64,000 nucleotides of DNA, from positions 169,123,528-169,187,527 of the forward strand of contig BTPG01000002.1 in NCBI GenBank assembly GCA_036245525.1. The letters run 5' to 3'. Source of the DNA: Semisulcospira habei (taxonomy: Eukaryota > Mollusca > Gastropoda > Semisulcospiridae). Position 1 is the stretch's first letter; every line of letters begins with the position of its first letter. Below the pieces are notes generated by a model. The model searched no databases and had not been told where the DNA came from. It saw only the letters and a program-made list of their open reading frames with translations. Positions 52,439 through 62,984 of this stretch are shown piece by piece. Made by a program: the position numbers and the translations under genes.

Positions 52439-53347
52439 AGGAATAATAGTTTGCAATATCTCCTTTGGTATGTCGGTCTTAAACATTGCTGCACAAAAGG
52501 GCTAACTGTACATGTCAGTGCTTTGAATATCGTAAAATAACTGAAAGACATTTCTGCTCTTCTTCACCTGCGCACGTAGGGGGGTTCCCCCGTTACTCAC
52601 AGGGGCAGTAGAAAACTAAACTCAGGTACGTGTCCCTGCTCACATGGATTGTGAAAGGGCGGGGACAACAACAACAACAAAAAACCTTTGTTGACGCCGG
52701 ATAACATTAAAGGCCCACTACCGTCCTAACTGTTCAAAGATACACTTTTGTTACAAACGGTTACGAAACGCTACACACAGGTCTGGTTCACTACTTGGAC
52801 ACAGGAGAATCCACTTCAGCACATGTCGTCTCAATATCAAGTAACCTGTCAATGACTCCACTCCTTTCTATAAATACAGTGCTATCAGTACGAGAAACAG
52901 CTAAAAAATAGTTTGAAACGCTAACGGCTGCACAGAATAAATAAGTGCGATTACGCGTGTGCTGTTGCTGCCTGTCCAAACTGCTGTTAAAGTTCATTAG
53001 GCTGCCCTTACAAGAACGCATTCTGTATAAATTGTCCTGCATGTGTTTTAACTCTCTTAGCCTGACGTCTCCTGCCTATATCTCTGACTTATTCCATCTA
53101 TATACTCCATCTCGGACCCTCCGCTCTTCCTCTGACACGCGTAAATTTCGCCTTCCCAATTTCAAATGTAAAAACACGTGGCGGTCATGCCTTGTCCCAT
53201 CTTGGCCCCGCCACTTGGAACAGCCTCCCCGACTCTGTCCGTACTGTCAAACGCTCTCCTCATTCAAATCACTTCTGAAAACCCACCTCTACAACGCTGC
53301 TTTTTACTAGTTCATTTCCCCAGCCATTATTCATCACCACTGACTGT

Positions 53348-53349
<2 letters not shown>

Positions 53350-53427
<78 letters not shown>

Positions 53428-53463
53428 TGCGGTGTGTGTCAGTGTGTGTTGAGTGTGTATGCG

Positions 53464-53496
<33 letters not shown>

Positions 53497-53516
53497 CGTG
53501 CGTGTGTGTGTGCGTG
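53350..53516. repeat. (GT)n microsatellite
   Basis: GT run with scattered C and A interruptions, inside the LINE 3' UTR. Confidence 0.95.
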
Positions 53517-53585
53517 TTAGCTGTTAGCCTTTTCATTGTATCAGCGCTTTGAGCTACTTTTAGAATAAGCGCTTACCAAATCTCC

Positions 53586-53589
<4 letters not shown>

Positions 53590-53634
<45 letters not shown>
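53590..53634. repeat. (ATT)n tail
   Basis: Trinucleotide tail directly after the LINE 3' end. Confidence 0.9.
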
Positions 53635-53769
53635 GGTGTATCGACAAGACATAGCAAACACAAATGGTGCAGAAATGTGTCTTCGGATTTATGCGTAATG
53701 GTACTTTAATAACCCGTTGTATCGGCTGACTGTAGCAGTCAAAGCCGGCCCGCCATGGAACAGATCGCT

Positions 53770-53864
53770 TTAACCCTTTGGCTAGTGTCGGTAGCGGTTT
53801 TTGTCGCGATGATTCCTGTAGGAATCATCGCGACAAAAGCCGCTACCGACACCCAAAGAGTTAA
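53770..53864. repeat. TTAA-bounded perfect-type palindrome, 95 bp
   Basis: TTAACCCTTTGGCTAGTGTC at the left, GACACCCAAAGAGTTAA at the right, and GTCGCGATGATTCCTGTAGG at the centre. Intact relative of the hairpins at 5811 and 42925. Confidence 0.93.
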
Positions 53865-54400
53865 CAGCTGACCCCGACATGAACGTAAACAGTATGCTCA
53901 GGCCTAAATGCGTTTTAGTAGCTTCTCGAACATGTACGCATCTCTTCCCCTTGGGGCGAGTCGGTCTGCTCCAACAAATGTTCGCCTCCTTCACATAGGT
54001 GTCACGACGGCCTGCATGGTATCGCCAGTACAGCCGTGAATGAGGCTGTTCGTTTAAAGTGAAACACTCCAGGCAATGTTAGACACTTCAACAATTTCAC
54101 CTTCACCGACAGGTTTCTGGGCCCTGCGGGGATAAATCCGCCAAATTTCTGTTATTTCTCACAACACAAATACTATTTCCAGCGCCCAAAGTTTGTTTAC
54201 TTAAAGTGAAAATAGACCAGGAGAGGTGCTAAACAAGGATGGCTCGCCACGGATCAGAGACGGTTGTCTTGTTTTCTTACTGATGGTGCCAGTCGGCAGA
54301 GTCACGGCCAAGAACGCGCTCTTAGTTTCCAGAAAACCAGCATCTATTGAACGCCCGATGACCACTTGCACCTCAGGGCAAATGATGTAAATGGGGCCAG
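53865..54400. other. No gene recognised
   Basis: No repeat or coding frame was identified. Confidence 0.45.
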
Positions 54401-54465
54401 CAAAAGGCATAGAACGTCATAAGACCCCGCAATTTCCAGGGGCTTATGAAGTTCTGTGCGTTTTG
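54401..54465. repeat. Hairpin, CTCATGAG family variant
   Basis: CAAAAGGCATAGAACGTCAT faces TTATGAAGTTCTGTGCGTTTTG around CCCCGC...GGGG. Confidence 0.75.
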
Positions 54466-54563
54466 TAGATTGCTGGGCTTTTTGCAGATGAATGTTAATA
54501 TTTGAACACCCGATGACCCCTTACACTGAGAAAATAAACTGATGGAAATGGGGGGTACCAATG

Positions 54564-54620
54564 GCAAAGATCTTCAGAAGCCCCCGCACTGCTGGGGCTT
54601 ATGAGAATCTGTGGCACTTG
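54564..54620. repeat. Hairpin, CTCATGAG family variant
   Basis: GCAAAGATCTTCAGAAGCCC faces GGGGCTTATGAGAATCTGTG. The separation from the 54401 copy is 163 bp and both share flanking GATGACC...TTGCA words, suggesting a tandem pair. Confidence 0.7.
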
Positions 54621-54886
54621 CAGATGTGGGGGTTTACGACAGCAATGGAAAACCCTGGATGAAGAAAAAGACAGGTGTGTGATACCCAAATTAACGACAA
54701 CAGTGTCATTGTGAGACCAAAATAATCGGGTATAGGCAGCAGAAAATAGCGGATCATGGGCAGAAATCACACCAGCGCCATTATATGGTTTGAAGCGACG
54801 CTTGTTGTACGGTGGGTAACCGAGCAGGACGACGTTTTCAGCGTTGATAGAACGAGGTCATAGCGATATTTCGTAGCGCTCACTTT

Positions 54887-54960
54887 TTAACTCATTAGAG
54901 ACGCGCCGCCTCCGGATACGCGGCTTAGTATCCGGAGGCGGCACGTCTCGAATGAGTTAA
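54887..54960. repeat. TTAA-bounded palindromic MITE, 74 bp
   Basis: TTAACTCATTAGAGACGCGC and GGCACGTCTCGAATGAGTTAA around CCTCCGGATACGCGG. Sister of 40367-40447, with both arms changed in step (CATACGG versus CTCCGGA). Confidence 0.93.
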
Positions 54961-55173
54961 CCGCTTCGTGCGGCGTTTTGATAATTTGTATGTCTGTGTA
55001 CGACCTATTCACGCTTGTGACATTTTGCACCCTGTCACTGCAGCTGAGTCTTGATATCCCTTTTTTAAATTGAGAATGCAAAAATACCAATATTTCTAAC
55101 CACAAGGACTACTTATTTGACAATTTTGTGTATAAGCTACACAGCGGAAACAACTTAATGGATACATTATAAG

Positions 55174-55288
55174 TTATTGGTCGCAGGGGTTTGCTACACG
55201 GACCCTTGTAGGCCTGAGGGAGGTCAAAGGAACCATTGTACCCCGAGGATTACAAGGGTCCGTGCAGCAAGCCCCTGCTACCAATAAC
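55174..55288. repeat. Foldback element
   Basis: TTATTGGTCGCAGGGGTTTG and CAAGCCCCTGCTACCAATAA form the outer arms. ACGGACCCTTGTA pairs with TACAAGGGTCCGT. The loop is about 40 bp. Confidence 0.85.
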
Positions 55289-55493
55289 GTATTTGTTTTC
55301 ATTCCTCCACTATTTTCGTAAAAGAAATCAAGAAGACATCTTCCGACCTAGATCACGCCAGACGTGACTGACGACAAAGGAATATACATTTATACATATA
55401 GACTTATGACGTAATTTAAAATACTCATGACGTAGTTGCCGTCTCAAGTACTGAGTGTGCTTGTTGTTTCGAACAACACTAAGAAACTTTTTA

Positions 55494-55663
55494 CTTTAGA
55501 ACGTTTTGGAGATCTTTTATAGATCTTTTTTTAAATTCAAGATGCGTCATAAAGAGAGCTACAAGAAGTCCGCCATTTTCGCTACAAGGGTTTTTGTATC
55601 ACGGTCACATGGTACGGTTTGCGCTAAAGCGAGTGGTCGTGTGACGTAAGGAGGAAAACAAGA
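55494..55663 (+). repeat. Dispersed repeat shared with 39395-39543
   Basis: Same ordered words as the copy at 39.4 kb; see CACGGTCACATGGTACGG near 55603. Confidence 0.75.
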
Positions 55664-56370
55664 TACTTTGTACAACTCTTGCTGTTCTTCATTCTGGCAG
55701 ACGGGTATACAAAAATTGATTGGGTTTTTCTTTCTTTTTTTTTAGTTATCGCCATAACTCTTTTTTTTAATTAAATGAAAGAAAATAAGCGTACTTTTGC
55801 CAGCGCCCTACGTGAGTGGTGCATGTTACGCGCCCGGTTAGCGAAAGGTCGTCGGGCAGACGTCAGCCTCAGCCTCGGCCCGAGTGATTTTTACTCACCG
55901 GCTTATGTAAATTCGGCACTACAGTAACGCGAACGCGAATAATTCGGTCTGACTTTGTGGCCGCCCGCGATATACTGAAGCTGACTTGCAGAAGTAAAAT
56001 CCAATCCCTTCTATACCCCGTAACAAGCAAGCAAAACGCGCATCAACACAAATCTTCTCAGTTTCGGTTGAAATCCAAACTTACTTGAATATATCTACGA
56101 AGACGTGGCTGTTGCAGAACAACACGGAGAGAAAGATAAAAATAATTCGCATCAACGTAATTGTTCAAGACACAAGGACCTCATTGTAAAAGATTTGTTA
56201 CTCGACTGTCGATAGTGTCACGCCCCGGGCAGGTTTACGAATCACGGGCAAAACATCACCCTTGTTTTTCAGTACATGTACAGCAAAATCAAATTAATTA
56301 TTGAAAAACAAAGATGGTAATATTAGTTCGTGATTTACAAAACTGTCGCGGTCCAACTTTATTTTAAACA
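55664..56370. other. No gene recognised
   Basis: Unique-looking sequence with T runs. No supported coding frame. Confidence 0.45.
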
Positions 56371-56540
56371 GAAACTTTTTTTTAAAAAAAGACTATGTAT
56401 TATATTACCTAGTGCGCATATTGCTAGAAACTTTTTTTTAAAAAAAAGACTATGTATTATATTACCTAGTGCGCATATTGCTAGAAACTTTTTTTTAAAA
56501 AAAGACTATGTATTATATTACCTAGTGCGCATATTGCTAT
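56371..56540 (+). repeat. 56-bp tandem repeat, 3 units
   Basis: GAAACTTTTTTTT starts at 56371, 56427 and 56484. Each unit holds TTTTTTTTAAAAAAA and ATTACCTAGTGCGCATATTG. Nearly identical, so a recent expansion. Confidence 0.93.
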
Positions 56541-56787
56541 TCTTACAAACAAATAGAACGACAGCAAAAAAATGTCGTGTATAAAGTGGTAAAAGCACAT
56601 ACACAGCGAGGCAAGAAAAAAAAAAGACACTAGACCCCAACAAAAAAAATCATCTATTTGGACTTTATCAATGTAACCCGTCTTAAAAGACATATGCTGA
56701 GAACGGATGAATTCTGCGTATTATTTGAATATGTAATCTGTAGCTCTGAATGATGGATTTGTTTGTTTGTTTGTTTGTTGGATACAA

Positions 56788-56998
56788 TTAACTCACTGCC
56801 CGGAACACATCACAGCAAGGTATGGCTCGACCGTGATAGTTCAAGGGTGGTGGCAGAATAGCTTGGCGCCTATAGGCGCCAAGCTATTCTACCATCACCC
56901 TTGAACTATCATAGTCGAGCTGTCTCCTGAATTGTATGCAGTCCTCAGAGGATAGCTCCAAAATGTGGGTATTTCGTACCTCGGGCACAATTAGTTGA
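56788..56998. repeat. TTAA-type palindromic MITE
   Basis: TTAACTCACTGCCCGGAACA at the left. Hairpin GCTCGACCGTGATAGTTCAA...GAACTATCATAGTCGAGC. Right end CGGGCACAATTAGTTGA with a mutated TTAA. Confidence 0.85.
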
Positions 56999-56999
56999 C

Positions 57000-57204
57000 C
57001 AATTACAACCTGCGGCTGATATTTTCTTTTGATTAGCCAGTTGTCTGTGAAGGCTGCATTACAGTTCAGGCGACAATTTGACCACGATAGTTCAAGGGTG
57101 GTGCCAGGACAGCTTAATGGGCCCCATGCGGTTCGGGCACCACCCGTGAACTATCATGGTCAAATTTATCTTATGTTAGAGTGTATCGGGGCTTAAATGA
57201 TTAA
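57000..57204. repeat. Palindromic MITE, degenerate centre
   Basis: Hairpin 57084-57167: TTTGACCACGATAGTTCAAG and GTGAACTATCATGGTCAAA, with CTTAATGGGCCCCATGCGG replacing the GGCGCC centre. It ends GGGGCTTAAATGATTAA. Adjoins the previous copy. Confidence 0.8.
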
Positions 57205-57476
57205 ACTCCACAACACTTGATCGTGTCCTTGCTTTTAAACAATACTTAATAAATAAATAAAAACGCCTTAAAATGGCTAATGTCTTTATTAGTACCAGAA
57301 GCGCGCGGTGACGCCAGTTTTATGTCTAACAGACGACTTTTTTAAAAAAGCCGTATCCAGTGCAAAAAGTGTGATCCTGAATATTTAACACCATCACTGG
57401 CAGCGGCTATAAACTGTCTCGTAGCAGATTTCACAACCTTATAGCAACGTGGTTGGTGGCAGGCTTTGATTGCTCC

Positions 57477-57508
57477 GGGCTCATGAGGATCTATGCCTCT
57501 TGGAGATG
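57477..57508 (+). repeat. Half hairpin, CTCATGAG family
   Basis: CGGGCTCATGAGGATCTATG then CCTCTTGGAGATG, right arm only, next to the 24-bp minisatellite. Confidence 0.6.
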
Positions 57509-57540
57509 TTACGAGTGGCGTCTTTGGAGATGGTAGAAGC

Positions 57541-57879
57541 TGGATATCCGCCGTGCCTTCGCTGTGGATATCCGCCGTGCCCTCGCTGTGGATATCCGCC
57601 GTGCCTTCGCTATGGATATCCGCCGTGCCCTCACTGTGGATATCCGCCGTGCCCTCGCTGTGGATATCCGCCGTGCCTTCGCTGTGGATATCCGCCGAGC
57701 CCTCGCTGTGGATATCCGCCGTGCCTTCGCTGTGGATATCCGCCGTGCCCTCGCTGTGGATATCCGCCGTGCCTTCGCTATGGATATCCGCCGTGCCCTC
57801 ACTGTGGATATCCGCCGTGCCCTCGCTGTGGATATCCGCCGTGCCTTCGCTGTGGATATCCGCCGTGCCTTCGCTGTCG
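57541..57879 (+). repeat. 24-bp minisatellite, 14 units
   Basis: Unit TGGATATCCGCCGTGCCTTC then GCTG. Because 24 is a multiple of three, several frames on both strands stay open and mimic Cys/Pro-rich proteins (YPPCLRCG). Units 1-6 and 8-13 show the same order of variants, so a 168-bp block was duplicated. No evidence that it is translated. Confidence 0.93.
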
Positions 57880-58158
57880 TTCGTTGTTGGGAGCGGTTGG
57901 GCGTAAACGTCACGTCACTAATGCACGCACTGCCTTTTTAGACCAGCACGGCTTACATTATGTTTGACGGGTCTTGTTTTCAGTGACAAATTGTTTTAGA
58001 ACCACGTGAATCACATTTGTTGCTTTCTAACTTTGAAAGTACGGATTACATTTGTGTGTCTTTTCTGGCAGACATAATACAGTCCAGTTTAATATCAGCA
58101 CAAAGAAGCATTCTTGCACTGACCCGATTGGATACTTTGGAAATCACCGTCAGTGTAG

Positions 58159-58330
58159 TTTAACCCCTTCACTGCCGAGAAAAAAATTGTAAGTCACCCA
58201 TCTGCAAGAGGCGTAGATCCTCATGAGCCCCCGCAGTTGCCACTTTGTATCTATGTTCCTTTGAGGTCTGGGGATCTTTGACGTTGAATTTACAATGATT
58301 TCACATAAACAAAAGATGTGTTTTTCGCTC
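58159..58330. repeat. TTAA-type MITE with hairpin right arm deleted
   Basis: TTAACCCCTTCACTGCCGAG then the left arm GCAAGAGGCGTAGATCCTCA. It then jumps from GCAGTTGC to CACTTTG. The related copy at 61243-61457 has 36 extra bp there, including the right arm. Confidence 0.8.
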
Positions 58331-58497
58331 ATTTTCTCAATGTATAACGATCGCGTTCAATACACAGTTGTAATGGTAAACGTTTGCAGATAAAAGAATG
58401 AATGACTAAATAAAAGAAAATAAAAGACAGTATTGCCGTTGCGTTTACGTCACTGGGCTTCCCTTCCCGTACACCTTTTTAAAAAAAAAACAAACAT

Positions 58498-58711
58498 TTA
58501 ACTCATTCTACCCCAGACACACCACAGCAAGATAAGGATCGACCATGATCGTTGAAGGGTGATGCCAGAATAGCTTGGCGCCTATGGGCGCCAAGCTATT
58601 CTGGCATCACCCTTCAACTATCATGGTCGATCTGTGTCCTGCACTGCAATGCAGTCTTCTGAGAACAACGGCAAAATTTGGGGATTTCGGTGTTGGGGTA
58701 GAATGAGTTAA
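58498..58711. repeat. TTAA-type palindromic MITE, 214 bp
   Basis: TTAACTCATTCTACCCCAGA to GGGGTAGAATGAGTTAA. The arms read GTTGAAGGGTGATGCC and GGCATCACCCTTCAAC, a paired change from the usual GTTCAAGGG. Confidence 0.95.
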
Positions 58712-58909
58712 ACCCATGCCCGCATTTCCCAACTTTCGGAAACGACACCTGACGACTATGTAACAGTTGCAAGAGATGGACAGACCATAATGATTCAAGT
58801 CAGTGCCTGATTAGCTTGGCGCCATCAGGCGCCAAGCTAATCTGGCACTACCTTGAATTATCATGGCCGATCCATCTGCTGTAGTGCGTTGGGGAGAAAT
58901 GGGCTAAAC
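58708..58909. repeat. TTAA-type palindromic MITE sharing a TTAA with its neighbour
   Basis: Starts in the TTAA that ends the previous copy (TTAAACCCATGCCC). Hairpin AATGATTCAAGTCAGTGCC...CTTGGCGCCATCAGGCGCCAAG. It ends GGAGAAATGGGCTAAA with a mutated TTAA. Confidence 0.85.
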
Positions 58910-60510
58910 GTGTTTTCTTGACTTTTTGTTTAATTAGTCTATGTTTCAATACCCACTTCGACTCTGAAACATGACGTGTTTGTCCTCGCGGCCTCATAAT
59001 GAATGCCTGACAAGTTTTGTTTGATTTAAAGTTACATTCCCCAGGATCAAACATCTCAACACAGAAAACTGTCTGCAACAGATACTGCTGACAGTATGTG
59101 TATGGGTCCTTTGTGCACTATCTTAGAGCTTTATGGTGTAAATACAATGCCAGATATCGAAATTCATCGTTTGGAGGTTGTATTGTTTTTGTACCCGAAT
59201 CGCGAATTTATCGTCTCACGAGAAAATAACTCGCTATGCTGCCAAAATCACAATGCGGGTTCCGCTCGACCTGCTAGTGTTTACTAGTAACGATCATGCG
59301 TAGAGCACAGAGGGCGTGCATGTGGCGATCGAAAACCTAGTCCACGGTGCCAAGTTTGACCTTTGATCCTTTACCCTCGGAAACACAAAAACAGAACAGT
59401 GGTATTTATACCCACTTTCTGCACTGCAATTTCACATCTCACACATCGATGTCTACGTAAACCATCATTGGAAACGACGAGCGCACCCTCGCAACATAAA
59501 CACTACCTGTCTGAATCGAGGGAACTGAAGAGAGCCGGCGCAGACAAAACATGTAACGACCAGCGATGTGCAACTTTGATACATGCTTGCTCGGCGTTAA
59601 ACCCAAATAACTAACTAACTTTGATACACACCGTAGTTTTCAGATCTCTGCAGCATAAAATGTGATAACTAGCTGGTAACTATATGACAAAACAGGTTTA
59701 AAATCTTGCGAAATCAGTAAGAGATAAATTCTACGGAAGATCATGAAATCTGAAAAATCACTAGCGCTCGCGGAACTATAGGAAGATCGACAAAGACCGT
59801 AGAATATTTACTGATTCAGCAGGAAAGTGAAAAATTCCGGGTGTGTGGTCAAGCCAAGCTCTTGCTTTACGCGTTGCCACATGTTCATATTCCATTGTCC
59901 GATGTCAATTCTACTTAGGGGGATCTTGTCTATCTTCCTCTTTAGAGGGATCTTGTCTCAATTCCTCTCAGTTTATTCTCTGCAGTTTTGAGTCTGTCAG
60001 TGTCGGCGCGAGTCGATGATACTTTCTTTTTCAAGTTTCTTCGCTGGTTCATTCGCCAACTTGTCTCCGATTGGTTATAATTATGCAGATGGCCTAAGGT
60101 CGTATAGAATAGTGTTGACGTCAACTACCATCGCCTATCAGAAGCAATCTGTTTAGGTATCCCACAAAGATTCCAGTTGGCCTTTTTTTCACTCGAACGG
60201 ACGAAAGAAAGCATTTGGTGGGACAATAGGGTGGTCACTGTCTAAGTGGGTATGTATACTGAATCCCAGTAAAAGCTTTTGGCGATCTGAAGCCTTAAAA
60301 AAGGTCGGGTGTGCCCCTTTAATCATCAACCCGATAACTTTCGAAGCAAGCTGCTTTCAAAAACAGTCGAAGTGACTTTTTTTTTAATTTAAAAAAAAAG
60401 GTCATATTTTTCCTGCACGCATACGCTTTAAAGATGAGCATCGGGAAACTCATGCGTCACCAGTCTGCTAATTTAGTTGCGTTTTCTGCTGAGCAAGCAG
60501 ATTTTTTTTG
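58910..60510. other. No gene recognised
   Basis: About 1.6 kb of unique-looking sequence. A SINE-type tail, GGCGTTAAACCCAAATAACT, lies at 59587-59606. Paired poly-T and poly-A stretches occur at 60378-60402. No supported gene. Confidence 0.45.
59560..59625 (+). repeat. SINE/LINE tail fragment
   Basis: GCGTTAAACCCAAATAACTA matches the tail of the 4911-5223 SINE (ACGTTAAACCCGAACTAACC) and ends in an AACT repeat. Confidence 0.55.
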
Positions 60511-60635
60511 TACTGAGCGTCATCAAGACATGTGATACGCAAGGCCGTTTTGGACGTTTCAGCTTTTGATGCATTTTGTCAAGATTGGCGATGATTTTTG
60601 ACAATTATAATGCCGATAGTGTCCGTTCCAAAGCG
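60511..60635 (+). repeat. Dispersed repeat shared with 62867-62984
   Basis: TACTGAGCGTCATCAAGACA, GGCCGTTTTGGACGTTTCAG and TCAAGATTGGCGATGATTTT recur at 62.9 kb. Family not recognised. Confidence 0.75.
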
Positions 60636-60997
60636 GCTCACTTGGCGGTTTTTGTTGTCAGAATATGCTTATTATGCGATAGATTTATCTTATTTTACTT
60701 ACTTAGATGTGTTTGCATATTCAGTAGAATGACTGCTATACATAAGTGTGGTTTGGCATTTTAGAGTCTGCTGGATTGTGATGTATGTATGTTTTACGTG
60801 TTGATCTTCACATGGACGCTTGTCAGTTATGCCGCAAAAAATCCTAATGTTTATGCATATGGCAATAAAGTGTAAAATATCTTATGTTCTTATTTTAGAA
60901 GGGTTTGAGGATTTTCAAAACAGGATGGCAGGTATTCAATTTTCGGACAAAAATGTCAAATCGACAAAATATGTATGTGTGTGTATGCGCGTGCGTG

Positions 60998-61010
60998 CGT
61001 GCGTGCGTGC

Positions 61011-61086
<76 letters not shown>
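60998..61086. repeat. (GT)n microsatellite
   Basis: GCGTGC repeats followed by pure GT. Confidence 0.95.
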
Positions 61087-61087
<1 letters not shown>

Positions 61088-61242
61088 TGAGCACGTGCGC
61101 ACGTATGCAGAGAAAGAGACACTGAAAGGTAGGTGGTTCAGGTGATGGAATACCGGACTTCTGACTGAAAGATCGTGAATTGGTGGGGATGAAGCATTGC
61201 ACTGACCCGATTGGATGTTTTGGAAATCACCGTCAGTGTGGT

Positions 61243-61457
61243 TTAACCCCTTCACTGCCGGGAAATATTGTACGTCACCCAACTGCAAGAGGCGTAGATC
61301 CTCATGAGCCCCCGCAGTTGCGGGGCCTCATGAGGATCTATGCCTCTTGCTGAAACCACTTTGTACCTATGTTCCTTTGAAGTCTGGGGATCTTTGACGT
61401 CGAATTTACAATGATTTCACAAACACAGTCTGCGCCCGCTGACAGTGAAGAGGTTAA
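61243..61457. repeat. TTAA-type palindromic MITE, first of a chain
   Basis: TTAACCCCTTCACTGCCGGG to TGACAGTGAAGAGGTTAA. Hairpin GCAAGAGGCGTAGATCCTCA...TGAGGATCTATGCCTCTTGC. The 45 bp upstream (GCACTGACCCGATTGGAT...) also precede the 58159 copy. Confidence 0.93.
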
Positions 61458-61667
61458 CTCATTCTACCCCAGACACACCACAGCAAGATAAGGATCGACA
61501 ATGATAGTTCAAGGGTGATGCCAGAATAGCTTGGCGCCTATGGGCGCCAAGCTATTCTGGCATCACCCTTGAACTATCATGGTCGATCTGTGTCCTGCAC
61601 TGCAATGCAGTCTTCAGAGAACTACGGCAAAATTTGGGGATTTCGGTGTTGGGGTAGGATGAGTTAA
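61454..61667. repeat. TTAA-type palindromic MITE, second of the chain
   Basis: Shares TTAA 61454-61457 with the first and 61664-61667 with the third. TTCAAGGGTGATGCC hairpin family; ends GGGGTAGGATGAGTTAA. Confidence 0.95.
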
Positions 61668-61880
61668 CCCCTTCACTGCCAAGAAATTCAACATCACCCA
61701 ACTGCAATGGATATAGATCATCGTGAGCCTCCGCAGTTGCGGGGGCTCATGAGGATCTACACCCCATGCTGAAACCCCTTTGTTTCCTTTATTCTTTTGG
61801 CGGCTGGGGATTTTGACGTAGAATTTACATCGATTTTTTTTTAATTAACATTTTGTGTCTGCTAGCAGTGAATGGACTGA
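61664..61880. repeat. TTAA-type palindromic MITE, third of the chain
   Basis: TTAACCCCTTCACTGCCAAG, hairpin TGGATATAGATCATCGTGAG...CTCATGAGGATCTACACC. It ends GCAGTGAATGGACTGAA with a decayed TTAA. Confidence 0.85.
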
Positions 61881-62100
61881 ACCGATTCAGTCCTGACTGT
61901 CTTCAGCGCGAGACGGATTCACCATGACAGTTCCGGGGTCGTGCTAATCTGTCCCGGCACCTCTCCGGAACTGTCACAGTGGATCTGTTTCCCGCAGCAC
62001 TGTCATGAAATCTGCAGAGGCCAACTCTCACATTGGTTCCTGTCTGCAACACAGTGCACGAGACAATCTTTCAGTTTGCCAACAAAACTGTCTTCAGAGA
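61880..62100. repeat. Probable fourth MITE, divergent
   Basis: Hairpin at 61915-61985: GGATTCACCATGACAGTTCC...GGAACTGTCACAGTGGATC. The terminal TTAA is not clear. Confidence 0.6.
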
Positions 62101-62394
62101 ATAACCCAAAAAAGAAAGAACACGTTTAGCAATGACAAGTTTCAACGCAGTTGTGTTGTAACTGTCTTTTCTAAGCGTGTTTCTTTTTTCGTTGCACTTT
62201 CCTTCTTCTCTGCATTTTACACGCTTGGCAGTCACCTTTTTTGTATGAAAACCGTCTTCAGCCTTTCTTTGGGATAATCTCTGGTTTTGGTCTATGGAGA
62301 GACATCAATTTCTGATAACGCTGACAGAATAAGAGGGGGGAAAAAACAACATCTGCAGCCGACATGTCATAATAAAACCTCGCGGTATGGGTCA

Positions 62395-62569
62395 TTAACC
62401 CTTTCAGCGCCAACACCCTACAGCAGGAGATGATTGACCATGATAATTCAAGGGTAGTGCCAGATTATCTTGGCGCCTTCAGGCACCAAGCTAATCTGGC
62501 ACTACCCTTGAATTATCATTTAACACTTACAAAAATCGGCATATGCGCTCAAGGCGCTAAAAGGGTTAA
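62395..62569. repeat. TTAA-type palindromic MITE, 175 bp
   Basis: TTAACCCTTTCAGCGCCAAC to AAGGCGCTAAAAGGGTTAA. Hairpin GATAATTCAAGGGTAGTGCC and its complement; TTAA ends and CCC termini are intact. Confidence 0.93.
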
Positions 62570-62866
62570 AGGTTTTATCAGTTCTGTGATTAGATTTGAC
62601 TTCATGAATGTCCGTGACAATCTGGTTGCTTTCGCCATTCTGTTGACAAGTTTGTGAACCGAGCCAGTTCATGAATCGAGCCGGTTGAGAATAGATGCTT
62701 CCAGATTCCGGATTGAACAAAAATAATTAGCAAACACTACTCGGAATCTCTGCCGCTTGCAGGTAAACCGGATAGTTTGTCGATTGTGGTTTTTTTTTTA
62801 AATTATTGTATTACGTTGTATATTTCGCTTTCACCAAAAACAAGATGAGGATTTCATCCCAAAGTC

Positions 62867-62984
62867 TACTGAGCGTCAGCAAGACATGTGATATGCAAAG
62901 CCGTTTTGGACGTTTCAGCTTTTGATGCAGTGTCAAGATTGGCGATGATTTTTGCCAAGTATTATGCCGACAGTGTCTATTCCA
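62867..62984 (+). repeat. Dispersed repeat shared with 60511-60635
   Basis: Second copy of the GAGCGTCAGCAAGACATGTG block. Confidence 0.75.

Larger units (their letters stand above)
52930..53640 (+). pseudogene. 5'-truncated LINE, RT C-terminus and 3' tail
   Basis: Plus-strand frame 53000-53160 reads LPLQERILYKLSCMCFNSLS, YISDLFHLYTPSRTLRSSSD and TRKFRLPNF, a C-terminal segment of CR1/L2-like RTs. A frameshift follows near 53175. The 3' UTR contains a GT microsatellite and ends CAGCGCTTTGAG...AAGCGCTTACC then (ATT)n. Confidence 0.75.

Noticed and set aside
57470..57967. 165-aa Cys/Pro-rich repeat protein
   Set aside because: The frame comes from a 24-bp minisatellite open in several frames on both strands and its start lies in a half MITE.
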